A stretch of DNA of 64,000 nucleotides from Elysia crispata (taxonomy: Eukaryota > Mollusca > Gastropoda > Plakobranchidae): assembly GCA_033675545.1 (NCBI GenBank), contig JAWDGP010007412.1, positions 2,206,001 to 2,270,000 of the forward strand, given 5' to 3'. The number at the start of each line of letters is the position of its first letter. Position 1 is the stretch's first letter. The notes beneath the pieces were generated by a model. It worked only from the letters and a program-made list of their open reading frames with translations, was not told the origin of the DNA and made no database searches. A program made the translations under genes and the position numbers. Below, piece by piece: positions 1 to 11,268 of the stretch.

Positions 1-1165
1 CCAATCTCTTTGACTGGCTATATCTTCAGTCCCATGAAGACGACACAAATTTGGTTATTTCTATCAGGTCTAACCTGAATTCAGAGTCTGCTACTGACTC
101 ACCTCTCTATCTCAGCTGGTTTGACTAAGAGGCAAGATATCTGTCTTTTCTGGTGTCCAACACAAAAATCTTCACTGTTTTATTGAAATCTAGATTTAAA
201 TTGATACTCATGAAAAGATTTTAAGTTAGTCTTAAAAAATCATCCTAGTTTGTCTAACATTATTTTTTTATCAAGCTAGTCGTTATTCAAGGCAAATAAT
301 GGGACTAAGTAAGACATGCTACATCAGAAAAAGAGGCTGAAAATTCTGATAATTGGAAAACCATGTTAAAAATATTGAGAAATAGCCTTTTAAGAAATGT
401 TGAAAATTCAAATGGACAAAATTAAAGTTTATTGTTAATTTAATTTGTTTCCTTCTTATACCATTTGTAATATGTCATTATATAATGTAGATAAATTATA
501 TTTATAAAAGAGCTTTGAAATATATCCTCGTTTTGTAAAATGGTCAATTTAAATTGGAAAATCACCTCAAAGGTTTATTAATGAAAAAAAAAATGACATA
601 CACTTGTGTTTATATTTTGTAGGGCTAACAGACTACCGCCAAAATTTTAGTCCTTAGCCCTGAGTCAATGTTACTTTGTTAGGCAAAAATTTTGTGCCCA
701 GATATTTCCAAACTTACAGAACTTAATTCAGTTGTTTTTTTGTTTTTTTTGCTTAGCCATTCAGATACATGGGCCTAAATCTTCTAATGAGTACAGCCCT
801 AAATCATATTTACTTAATCTTCACAGAATAAGAATAAGTCTAAAGTACAAGTAATTTTATACCAATCCTTACTTTCAACTAAATTGTAGGATAACACTTG
901 GTTTACAGGGTTATATAACAAAAGAACTATAATGTACAAAAAAAAATTAAATTAAAATTTGTTTTAGTTTCTAAGATAAAGTAGATTTGGGCTCAATGCA
1001 GTTTTTTTTTTTTATCTAGATATAGAAAAGGGTTCTGAGCCTGAATCTACTAACTGCATTTTCATCTAAGGGGAACCCACATTTCGAAAGTATTTATAAA
1101 TCCTTCTTATAATTAGGGCCTATGAGTATGACGTTTAAATGGTTAATTTATCATACATCTCATAG
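1..1165. other. AT-rich sequence without recognisable gene
   Basis: I see no convincing coding frame, RNA gene or element ends here. The stretch is AT-rich with short poly-A and poly-T runs, for example the T-rich block near 727-750 and the T run near 1002-1012. It is probably intergenic. Confidence 0.5.
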
Positions 1166-1764
1166 ACATAGGCCTAGATCTAGATCTAGCCTATTTTAAA
1201 TGCGGAGAGCACTTCTTAATGTACTCATGTAGATCTAGATTTTGGCACTCGGAGGCGAGCCTACTACAATCACGTAATTTACTCTTCATTAGATTTTTCA
1301 AGACCTTACAAGTTAGTTTATTATTATATTATAAAATTTTTCTAGATTTTACAAGTGAGATTTTATCTTAGATTTCCCTACTACCCTAGACCTCAGTAGT
1401 TTGATTCAATCTAGAGTCTAATCTAGAATCTAGATCTAGATCTTTAATCTTAGCCTGTATTACATTTTGATCTAAAGATACATTTAATCTAGACCAGAAG
1501 GATTTGAAGTATCTAGATTTAGGTTTTAATTAGATCTAGATCTAGATCTAGTTCTAAGGGTCTCTCTAGACCTAGATCTAGATCTAGATCTAGATCTAGA
1601 ATCTAGTTGGCAAGACTACACCAAGAGCGTGCTGAACTTCGTGATTTGATTCACTTGAAAATAAAAGCTTTAAAATTTAATCTAGATCCTCTAGATCTAC
1701 ATCTAGATTCTAGAGTTCGAGATCTCGGTCTTGGTTTTAGTGGACATTTTAAAATAATTGTCAT
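1166..1764. repeat. AGATCT/TAGATC palindromic simple-repeat cluster
   Basis: The hexamer AGATCT and its shifted form CTAGATCTAG recur in short tandem runs, longest near 1561-1603, with degenerate copies between. The unit is self-complementary, so a single strand could fold on itself. Smaller copies of the same word occur near 7565-7600, 15700-15755 and 20475, so this is a dispersed simple-repeat family. Similar repeats are common in some gastropod genomes (general knowledge, not checked here). Confidence 0.85.
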
Positions 1765-2816
1765 CTAGATACCTTCTCTGGTTAATTTGTACAGTATCTC
1801 GCCCTCTTTAGTTTGACTAAATGCGGTTCGAATTGAGACGTATTGATATCCTTGGTTTGCTTGGCATTTCTCAGTGTTTACACATTACACACTACACACT
1901 TAGCCTAGTTGTGTTTTCTTGCAGTGTCCCTGACCAATCACAAAACGCCAGTCGCTTGCAGTCAAGAACTCAACATAATGTGAAGTACAGTGAGTCAAAG
2001 AGTCAGTTAACTTAGAATAAATCCATCGAGAGATTAGAGAAATTTGAATCTAAGTTATTTATTGCATTATTAAAATGTAAAGAACTGAAAGAAAACTATT
2101 GTTTGTAATCTATTAACTTACCAGTTGATCAGAAAGTACCAATATGCCTCGACAGAATTGAAAATTGCATGGTTTTCTATTGAACTTAATATGAACAATC
2201 CATTTCGTTCTTTGCGTTCGTTGAATATGTAAATTGCAATGAAACCTAATCGCTTACCCTATCTTGACTCATACCAATACATAGTTTTATAGAAACAAAA
2301 TTAAATAGACGATACACTGGATTTTGAACGAACTATTTTGAGTAGGCTACTGGGAAACAGCTAAAAAATTTTTCTTTCCCAATTTACATAATTACAGTCT
2401 TTAAGATCATTCTTATAAAGCGATGTTTACTAATATCAAAATGTACTTGAAGGTGCTCTGGCCTGTATGAATTTATATCCCGTTGGTTCGTACCTACAAG
2501 ATAAAGAACGTTTGGAAGTATACACAATAATATCTATCTATTCCTATTGGGACAGGAAAAAACAACTAACTAGTAGTTCCCCAACGGGAACACTAATGAT
2601 ATGCGACTTCGAGCTGATCGATTCATGCGTCATTTGTTGCCTCGGCTGTTCAATCAAGAGCAGGGAGTTAAAAGGAGGCTAAAAATACATGAGTATGATT
2701 AATACAATGCATTGTTTGGACTTCAGGTTGAGTCGATTCATATGCACTTTTGTCCTTCACTCGTGGCTTTTCTTTTCTAGGGATGGAGATATTGAATGGA
2801 GGCAACGATGCTGTTC
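1765..2816. other. Non-coding stretch, no recognised feature
   Basis: Open frames near 1821-2015, 2467-2682 and 2689-2871 are short, have no recognisable motif, and the last runs into a repeat. They have no consistent splice context, so I do not call genes here. Confidence 0.4.
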
Positions 2817-3107
2817 CAAACGGAGGCAACTAGTGGAGTGGCTTCTTTCCGGACCAAGGGAAAATTACTAAGTGCAATGTAACAGAATCTCTATGGTCTA
2901 AAAAACGTCAAGCCTGTTGATAGATGGGATTAATCCCACCGCAAGAATGATGTCTGCTGTTGTCGGTTTCAAACGGAGGCAACTAGTGGAGTGGCTTCTT
3001 TCCGGACCAAGGGAAAATTACTAAGTGCAATATAACAGAATCTCTATGGTCTAAAAAACGTCAAGCCTGTTGATAGATGGGATTAATTCCACCGCAAGAA
3101 TGATGTC
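2817..3107. repeat. 153-bp tandem duplication (about 1.9 copies)
   Basis: A unit beginning CAAACGGAGGCAACTAGTGG at 2817 recurs at 2970, giving a period of 153 bp. The copies are nearly identical; the differences I see include TGTAAC versus TATAAC and ATCCCACC versus ATTCCACC. The second copy runs directly into the tRNA-like head at 3108-3166, so the unit is probably the body of the same SINE-like element read on the minus strand. Confidence 0.85.
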
Positions 3108-3166
3108 TGAACGGTACTCGACTCGATACTTTCTGGTCAGCGCTCTATCGACTGAGCCATGAGTAG
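3108..3166 (-). mobile_element. tRNA-like head of a SINE-type element
   Basis: Read on the minus strand from about 3160, the sequence TGGCTCAGTCGATAGAGCGC is a good match to a tRNA A box (TRGCNNAGYNGG type) with the usual flanking tRNA D-arm sequence. A degenerate B-box-like word (GTTCAGAC) lies about 43 nt downstream, the normal tRNA spacing. It is followed on the minus strand by the 153-bp units. A functional tRNA is unlikely because no acceptor stem or clean B box is visible. A tRNA-derived SINE is the best reading; the family is unknown to me. Confidence 0.55.
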
Positions 3167-5247
3167 CGACATCGAGCGTTGAACCAGCCTCGGTATTTGT
3201 GATAGTCTGCGGTTTTCAGGCGGAGTGGGAAGACTATTCTGGCTAAAGATTGTCTTAAGAAATACAAATGTGTAAATTTTTGCAAGTAAAGAGATTGCTG
3301 AAGTCATGGCTAGCGATGATAGACTGACCCCAGACTCAGATTCAGTCCCCAAAACTGGTATCCGAAACAACAATGCTATTTTGTAAGCTGTGAATGGTAG
3401 GAAGTTGCTTGTATCGTGCAATTCAAAAGATACGATACATTCTACGGACCCCGACATATGATCATGGCTGATACCAAAAGTTTGTGGAATGTCCGAATCG
3501 TAACTCAAAGCTAAAGCAATAGCGCACCATCGTGGTAAAATTCATACACATTTCTAATTATAATGTCATTTTTCTTGAATTTAAATCGAAGCGATTAATA
3601 AGCGTTCCTGTCAGAAATAAACTAAGATAATGTGTGTGAGTGTGTTTTGGGGTTTGGGGGGGGGGGGGGGGGGGCGGCCCCGAGAGGGGAGAAACTAAGA
3701 GTGATTATTGTTCAATCAACTTGCGAATATAGAGCTGAAAGACACCTGTTCAAGCTTTTTGCATTTCTAATCTGGTGTTTATAGTGTGCGTTTTATATGG
3801 CAAGAGATCGTCGCTTTTCCTGAGGTAAATACGTTTGAGTGGTGACAACCTAGAAGAAACGTAGCCTAATTATATAATTATGTGCGATATCAATGCGATG
3901 AAGAAAGTGAATTTCTGGAAAAAAATTAAACTGAGGTAGATTTAATTATTAGAAAATAATGGATATATTGATAATCATAGATAGCAGATTAAACTCATGG
4001 CTTACTAGCTACGCGTTCTATATTTACGGTTAGGTATACCTCCTTTAACTATGCCTTTTTCTATCTCTTGGTGTCTATTATAGCAAACAATCCTTAAGAT
4101 ATGTTTTACGTTAACGATAGGTAAACTACATCGAGCCCAAAGAGACCGTGGTTAAAAATATTAACGAAAATAGGCCTACACCCTGTCACACTAGTGTCAA
4201 CTTGCGCTGGGGATTTTGCAGTTGGCCTAAATACCAGTATATGAAATAAAATGTGGGACACCATAAAATTATGCACCTAGCCTTCTACCTCTCATAATAC
4301 TAGAAATCGCTTGCAGTATCACTCTGCCCGATGAAGGTAATTTCTTGACTGCGCAGAAATAATTTCAAAAAGAAAATATACAGAAAAAAATATTTAAAAA
4401 TTGAAAACAAAATGTCTCGGAAACGCAATAGACCCTATAGACCTATTTTTGGAAGGCTGAGAACCAGAATGAAAAACTAAATAGTAAAAAAAAATATTTA
4501 AAAAGAACCCACCATAATTATAACATTCTGGAAATCCATTACTGAAGAAGCGTTTATAATGATTATGATATACAACATCAACATCTTCGGGAAAAGCAGA
4601 ACATCGCTGGACAAGGGGAGAAATCCATGTAGTAGGCTTCGAAGGCAAGACGCTTATACTCTTGGCAATATAAAACATGGCAATGTAAAATAAGCATGTG
4701 CTTGTGAGAAGCAAAACAAACAACAAGCAGACGTATAAATAGAATATAAGGCAAATAATTTTATAGCAGAACCATTATTTTTTTTTAAAATTATTTCTGG
4801 GTAAAATAAAAAAAACAAGAAACTTACACCATCGCAGGTAGATTAGCATGCCCCACAGATTAATCATTGTGTGGTATGTACCATCTTCTAATGAACAAAG
4901 GAAACAACATGAAACTTCACACTTTCCTAGAATTTCAACGGATTGTAGGAAAATCGGAACGATTAGAAGACAGAACGGGCAGAAAAACCCGATTGGCAGA
5001 AGATATTAGTAAGAAACACGCCCGATGACTTTGCTCTTACAAAAAATAAATAAAGAAAGAAATAAATAAACTATAGCAACAAAAGTACAATGATTCACAA
5101 AGATTCAAGGTGGCCGCTTACCCGATTTTAAGGAACGGTAAGAACTCTTATAAGAAACAGCAAAATTTACTATGGTGTAAATTTTATAATTATAACATTT
5201 AGATTTAATACCAAATGTGTAAAGTTTATGAAAAACATATTTTTTAA
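3167..5247. other. Non-coding stretch with a 19-G run
   Basis: No gene recognised. A G run at 3656-3674, preceded by GGGG and GG and followed by CGGCCCC and GAGAGGGG, could form a G-quadruplex on the plus strand. The two longest frames (minus 3137-3508 and 4394-4726) show no recognisable motif, and the first ends in the SINE head. Confidence 0.4.
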
Positions 5248-5846
5248 AAATCATTTGGGCATTACAAAACCACATCTCAGTGCCGCGGAATACGAACACT
5301 ATATCTATGCAAAATTAATACTGAGGAAAAGAAAAAGCATACAAAAATTACCGATAACCTGATAATCTGTTTTATTGACTACCCGAAACACGCTGGCCAC
5401 AGTAAGATAACTATTGTGGAAGGTGGAAGGTGGCAAACTCATTCCCACTTTGAACTCCTTAGTCTCATCGAATCTATAACTAAGCTATATCATAAGTTAA
5501 GGGACAACTGCAGGTGGAATGTTAAACGGCAGACTAATTTTCTATTAAAAGATTATTTTAGACATCAGTGTAATTTGTTACCTCATCTCTCCAGTCTCTA
5601 CACAGGAGAAAAAAACATTACCGAGGAGGAGGCGAATACTTTGAGTGAACAATACAAAGAAAAAAAAAATGAACCTGAACTATACTGATGATAAATATTC
5701 CACAGCACTGATACAAATTGGAAATCTTTGATATACCAGAAATTGAGGACAATGTCAAGTGCGAAAAAGAGGCTGTACACCAAGAGAGAAGCAATAAATA
5801 TGAAGAGTGGCTATCAAAACTGAGGAGGAAGGATATGAGTATTATA
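5248..5846 (+). pseudogene. Unidentified coding-like stretch, possibly a decayed gene or terminal exon
   Basis: One frame is open from 5248 to the stop at 5686-5688 (about 146 codons), which is long for this AT-rich sequence. From about 5413 the translation looks protein-like: a helix-like segment FELLSLIESITKLYHKLRDN, then CRWNVKRQTNFLLKDYFRHQ, then a charged tail rich in Glu and Lys. After the stop, further protein-like sequence continues in other frames (ALIQIGN, then DIPEIEDNVKCEKE and KYEEWLSKLRRKDM) as far as about 5846. This suggests a pseudogene with at least two frame breaks, or a terminal exon followed by chance. An AG (5399-5400) just before 5401 could be a splice acceptor, and AATAAA near 5792 could be a poly(A) signal. 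I do not recognise the family and assign no function. Confidence 0.35.
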
Positions 5847-5858
5847 ATTTGTATCATT

Positions 5859-6487
5859 AGAAATTAGATATAAAAAGTGTGCAAAACACAAAGCTATTAA
5901 GTTTTGACTCACTTGATATTAATTATGTGATTTAGAAAGTAGTTGTGTTTTAATTTTCTTGTTAAATGGTATTAAGTTCTGTTGTTCTCTTAGGGGATTG
6001 ATAGAACATTTGGGCATCAACTTGACTATCATAGTAAATGTGGTAGGCCGATAGCGAGATTTATGGAGTCCTGGTAATAGGCCATCACTTAAAATACATA
6101 GTTCTTGTTCTATCAGGAACTGAGTGTAATTTCATATAGAAGGGATTGTATAATTTTCCATCATAGATGTTACCTTATCAGTTGACATTAATTAGTCGTT
6201 ACTGTTTTATGTTCTCCTTTTAATTCATTAATTCATTTAATTATGAGAATTGCTTGATCAGAAACTAAGCCAGTCCGTAATAAAGCGATTAACTGTTAAC
6301 GGACAAATTTTCTTTTCCAATTTTAGGGTAGTAATGTATCTTAGAAATACAGGAAAATATTTTTTTCTTTGATGTAAACAATCACCAGAATGTGTACCAT
6401 GTGCGAAAGAGATATTGATAAGAATCAACAATATCATGTGACTGAATGATGCGAGTTCATTTGTTGAAGGATTCTTTTGCTTCACAG
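5859..6487. other. AT-rich intergenic sequence
   Basis: Nothing recognised. It separates the coding-like stretch from the candidate HMGB promoter. Confidence 0.4.
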
Positions 6488-6560
6488 TACGTCAGAGGTC
6501 GAAAAATTTTATTGGTTTAAGATGAACCCGCGAATCCGAAAGTAACCAATCAACTAGCTG
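6488..6560 (+). promoter_or_regulatory. Candidate HMGB promoter (CRE-like and paired CCAAT words)
   Basis: TACGTCA (CRE-like) occurs at about 6488-6494, an inverted CCAAT (ATTGG) at 6511-6515 and a direct CCAAT at 6546-6550. All lie in a locally CpG-richer block just upstream of a strong GTAAGT donor. CCAAT and CRE elements are common in animal housekeeping promoters. The link to HMGB is inferred from position and orientation only; no TATA box stands out. Confidence 0.35.
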
Positions 6561-6687
6561 CAAAGCGAGGCCTCTTCGAGACCCTGACCAAACACACTGG
6601 CGTGGGGCCGGGATTGTTGTAGGTTCTCAAGGCTAGGGAAAAGCCTAGGCAGCGCTTTACACTTTGGATAGCCTTTCTTCTACACTG
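6561..6687 (+). other. Candidate noncoding exon 1 of HMGB
   Basis: The first visible HMGB coding exon opens with a splice acceptor (TTACAG, 11104-11109) only 12 nt before the ATG, so an upstream noncoding exon must exist. The CpG-richer block ending in ACACTG followed by GTAAGT (donor at 6688) is the best candidate I see. The exon 5' end is not defined. If correct, intron 1 would span 6688-11109 (4.4 kb). Confidence 0.35.
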
Positions 6688-9600
6688 GTAAGTTTGCAGC
6701 CGAATGGAACATAGACCTTACGCTTTTCCATGTTTTCATTAAGCTTAAAAATCATATCTGGACTTTAAATTTAAACTGGAACGATGAAATTTATTATATA
6801 TAAATTGGATGTTTTGTACAAAGGAAACAAAACTTGTATATCTGCAGACTCACTCGTTCAGTTGAGCGCCATGTTTTTCCTATGGGGCTTGGCAAGGAAT
6901 TTCTACGTCCGCAAAAAACCCTTTTTCATATGTTCATTACCAGCGCATCAGGAATAGATTATAAATTTTAACGCTTTTATTATTTAAGTTCACAATTGTT
7001 CATCTTTCATCGTAACTTTCATTTAATATTCAGAATAACTCAATCGCGCAGTCTCCACCCATACGCATCGGTCTAACACAGGGCCATAGGCCTTTGCTAA
7101 CCAAGCTTCCATTACTATTGCGTCTGCTGATGAAGGGCTGCCATAGGTGTAAGCATAGTGTTGAAATACCCGTCGCAGTAGCTTCAGTGTTGTGTCAATG
7201 GGTGAACATGGTCGAAGTACACATCTGTTGAGCGGAAAGAAAAATGTTTTTGAAGGGTCAATAAATGTGAAATGGTCATTAAAATGTAAAATTAATTGTT
7301 CTTGAACATTTTAACTCAAGTTTAGCCAACATTTGACATTGAAAATAAGGTTTTGAGGTCGTTGTTTAGCAGAGTAAAATTGCCGCCATAAGCCTTAGAG
7401 AAAGTGGGTTCAGAAGAGGCGGTATATGATGTACCTTTTTTTTTTAGAATGGATCTCAGACTACATTTGTAGATTAGATGAGATTATCGATTCTAGATCA
7501 AGCCGAGGTCTGTATTATCTTTAAATTATTATTTTTTTTAATCTTGAAACCTGTTGGTACTAAATATCTAGATCTAGATTATCATGATCTAGATCTAGCC
7601 TTTAGAGTAAGATTAAGTAGAGATCTACATCATATGAAAATATTGCATAGACCATGCCAAATAATAACCTAATTTAATCAAGAATTAGATTTCAAATCAT
7701 AAGAAGATTGTATTTTATAACCTGGCCAGTGTAAATACTCCCATGATCAAAGTATAGCATATTTAGATCTAGAGTACTGGAGGCTTAGTCTAGCTTCTTA
7801 GGATTTAAATATGGTAATTTGTGAAATAATGTCTAGGCTGAATTTTTAAGAATGCCTTGTTATTCAATAACATATGCACCTAATTTACATTCAGCCTATT
7901 TCTAGAGTGTCATAGATTTCATATCTACAGGCATGTTGTCCTGCAGAATCCAATTATTCAAAATAACCCCAGGGTGCAATCTAATCTTGATCTTTGATTG
8001 AGAAGATCAAGGAGAGAATATAAAAATGTAAAATTAGATTTGAATGCCTACCAATAGCCTAACTCTACAGCTTTATCCATTCTGCTCTCTTTTGAATCGA
8101 TTTACAATTATAATTAAAGCTTTTAAAAGTCAGCAATAAGGGTAATATTTTCTTCAAAAGTTTTTCACCATAGCCTATGTAGATCTATATATGTATATTT
8201 TTTTTTTAATTTCCACCTTTTTTAAAAAAAATTTTTATCACACGATTTAAAAAAAAATATATCAGCTTGATCGGCCCGACTCACTGTAAGCTTTAAAATT
8301 GTATGTTTCTTAATAAATTTCATATGCTGAACACGGATGTGAAGGTTTTATTCGTTGCAAATAAATACTTTTTCAAGATATAAGCAATTTTGTGTTGCTC
8401 TAAAATCCTATTAAACTACAAGTTTCGAATTCGTCCAGAAACATTCAATTGTGGAGCCTAACGTGAGTTGGGACGATATCTGCAAATTTACCAAGTAATA
8501 AATATTACAAACAAGATGCTTGAATATCAGGAAATTATCTTGGCAATAAAATCGTAAATAATTAATTAGATTGATAACACTAATTTGAAGGAGGTAGAGT
8601 TAATTAAAGGCTTCAAAATGGCGCTATATAGCCAATTTATTTCTGTCTTTAGTCACAATTTATAAAGGGATCCTACAGCTACTACTGATCTGTTTAGGAA
8701 GTAGTTTGACACTCTTGATTAATAGCCCTAGAGGCCAACATAAGATTTCAATGGAAAAAAAAAATAATTTTTTTAAATCAAGCTTGGAGCTACAATCCAA
8801 GCCTTCCTCAAAATGACATCCTAATTTAGATACTAATCACTCTACAAATAATAAGATTTAATGTTCAATCTTATAATGACAAATTTTGAATTTAACCAGC
8901 TTGTACTGTAAAGTTACATATGGAATATGGACCAATCATTCATGTCAGAATTATTACAGCCACAAATATTGTGTATGTTTCCAAAACAAAGTGTAGTCTG
9001 CATCGGGATAATTTGTTGTGAGTTTAGGGACAAGTTGATAGCAGTAAATTCATCACCTAAGGCTTGCCAATCAAAGACCAAATTTTTTTTATTGCCCTAC
9101 AGAGTTGTATACCCTCTTGGGTCTGTACTATTGATGTGACTGCTAGGGACTGGAAAACTACAATTGGCACTACACAAGTTCTCGATTAAAATTGCTCGAA
9201 GATTCCATGCTCTTTGATTGATCAGTAAAGACCTTTAAGTTTAAATTGCTCTGCTCTCATTGGAGAAAGCAAAAACAGTAGTGAAAAGAGGGCAAGCAAA
9301 ATTTACATTTTTTTAAATTGAGTGATGAATAGAGGTAACATTTTTCTGTATTGTCCTTTCTTTTCATTGAAATATTAATTTTTTCACCAATTTTGATCAT
9401 CCCTTTATACCTAAAGATATCTCACATTTTTACACGTGCTTACCTTGTGCTGATGCATTTGATTTCAACTTCATGCACACCATAATATATACCATTACCA
9501 TTGTGTTTTCTTTTCGAAAGCATGGTTTTTAATGTAAAGAAAGGCATGAGTTGTGAGCGTGGTGTAAGGTATTAGGCCCCTGCCTTTGTTATTGGTGATT

Positions 9601-11109
9601 TTTTATTTGTTTTCACTATGTGTCCAATGGCAGGAAAGCATAGCTTCACGTTCAGATTGTTGACCAAGTTTTTTCCGATGTCTCCTAAGTTGTTCGAGAC
9701 AATGGTTAACCCTCATAGTGCGCGCCCACTATATTTAAGCTTTGCCCTGACAATAAACTGGATGCTGCGATGCCATTAAATATATGGGCTAAGGCTCTGA
9801 ACCGGGTGCTTCAGCGCCATTAGTAATGGTTGACTGGCGAGCCTGTTTGGAATGTCCTTATCTTCTAAACACCCCATCTCCTATAATCTGTAGACTATAT
9901 CTTTTCTAAGAATATCAACCAATGAAAAGGGGACAAATTCTCTCTGTTTGACTGGGAAGCGATCGATAGCCCCTGAAGTGTGAACAAATTGCAATTTAGG
10001 CATGTCTGTCAGAACCATGTTACGAGATGGGTAGTTGATGTTACTGATACATGGGGAACCTGCTTCCTTCTCATGTGGTTGTCACAAAAACTGAAGAGCA
10101 AATAAAAGAACTAGACAGAGGTAACTTTACCACATGGCCCTTCCCTTCCCCCTTACTTGCCCCCACCCGGTCCCCAATACAGAGTCCTAACAAAGACTTG
10201 GCATGACCACTGCTAATTCTTGATGGTTTAGCTTAGATGGAAGACCGAACTACACCCAAACGTTTGCTTGATCTAAATGAGTTATAATCTTTGCCCACTT
10301 AGTTCTCATCCCCACCCCTTCGCTCTCTCTCTCTCACACACACATAAAAAAACACACTATAAATTAATAAAGTATGAGTTTAAATTTCATTCCAAATCCA
10401 ATCTTTTATTACAAAGAATTGTTCATTATTGTAAACGGAACTTATTGTATCCAACCAGCCTTGCTTTGAAAACTTATTTTTCTCCAAGCCTATGTCTATA
10501 ACTCACCCTCATAAACTCATAAGAACCATGAAGCATATATATTTTTAAAAATTTGTCAAGATTGAAAAAATGAATGTAACTTATTTGTTTTGGCAACAAA
10601 AGTCTATCTAGAAGCCTTGTTGTAAACTACAATATGTATCATACAAACACAGGTAATCTGCTCTGCTACTTGCCCAGTCCAGGAACTAACTGGCTGTGAT
10701 AATGGTATGGTTTTCCGCCCTACCTTGGGTAACCAAGTGTTAGGACAAGAGTCAGATTTATTAGCTTTTAACTCTTTGAAACTTTAATTGATGATCTGAA
10801 ACCAAAGTTCACTGCTTTTGTTGATAGCCGTTCACTTTCACTTATGCTGATTCACATGGTTCTATATTAAAGTGAACTTCTCTAGCGTATTGATAATTGC
10901 CGTGCATGTTCCATTTTGTCAGAAGCTACTTGTGAAAAAAATATTGAAGTGCATCTGACTTTTTTATTTTAGATAAATTAAATCTCATGATTTCAGCAAA
11001 GGAAATGGGACCAGTTGATAATTCTAGGGTCACTTAGGCAATACACAATGTGTCCAAAATATATTTGCTTCTTATATTAAAACACAAATAACATTTGCTT
11101 GCTTTACAG
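6688..11109 (+). other. Presumed HMGB intron 1
   Basis: No coding exon recognised. It contains AGATCT copies near 7565-7600 and 7766, and a moderately CpG-rich patch near 7045-7230. Around 9706-9870 is a patch with a TTAACCCTCATAGTG start resembling a piggyBac-type end, but I found no matching opposite end. The short frames here (7478, 8927, 10277) have no motif. Confidence 0.35.
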
Positions 11110-11268
11110 GTTTAAAACAAGATGGGAAAAAACGATGGAAAACCAAGGGGCCGCATGTCATCATATGCTTTTTTTGTACAAACTTGCAGAGAAGAGCATA
11201 AGAAAAAGCACCCAAATGACACTGTAGTATTTACAGAATTTACCAAGAAATGTGCAGAGAAATGGAAG
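11110..11268 (+). CDS. HMGB: HMGB exon with start codon (coding from 11122)
   Basis: Acceptor TTACAG ends at 11109, 12 nt of 5' UTR follow, then ATG at 11122. It encodes residues 1-49, the first half of box A, and ends GGAAG before GTAATT (phase 0). The frame runs on into the intron as a 68-codon open frame, but the box A sequence resumes only in the next exon. Confidence 0.95.

Noticed and set aside
3137-3508. 123-codon minus-strand frame
   Set aside because: No motif; its C-terminal end is the tRNA-like SINE head, so it is not a host protein.
9706-9870. TTAACCCTCATAGTG resembling another piggyBac-type end
   Set aside because: No matching opposite terminus found; kept only as a remark in intron 1.
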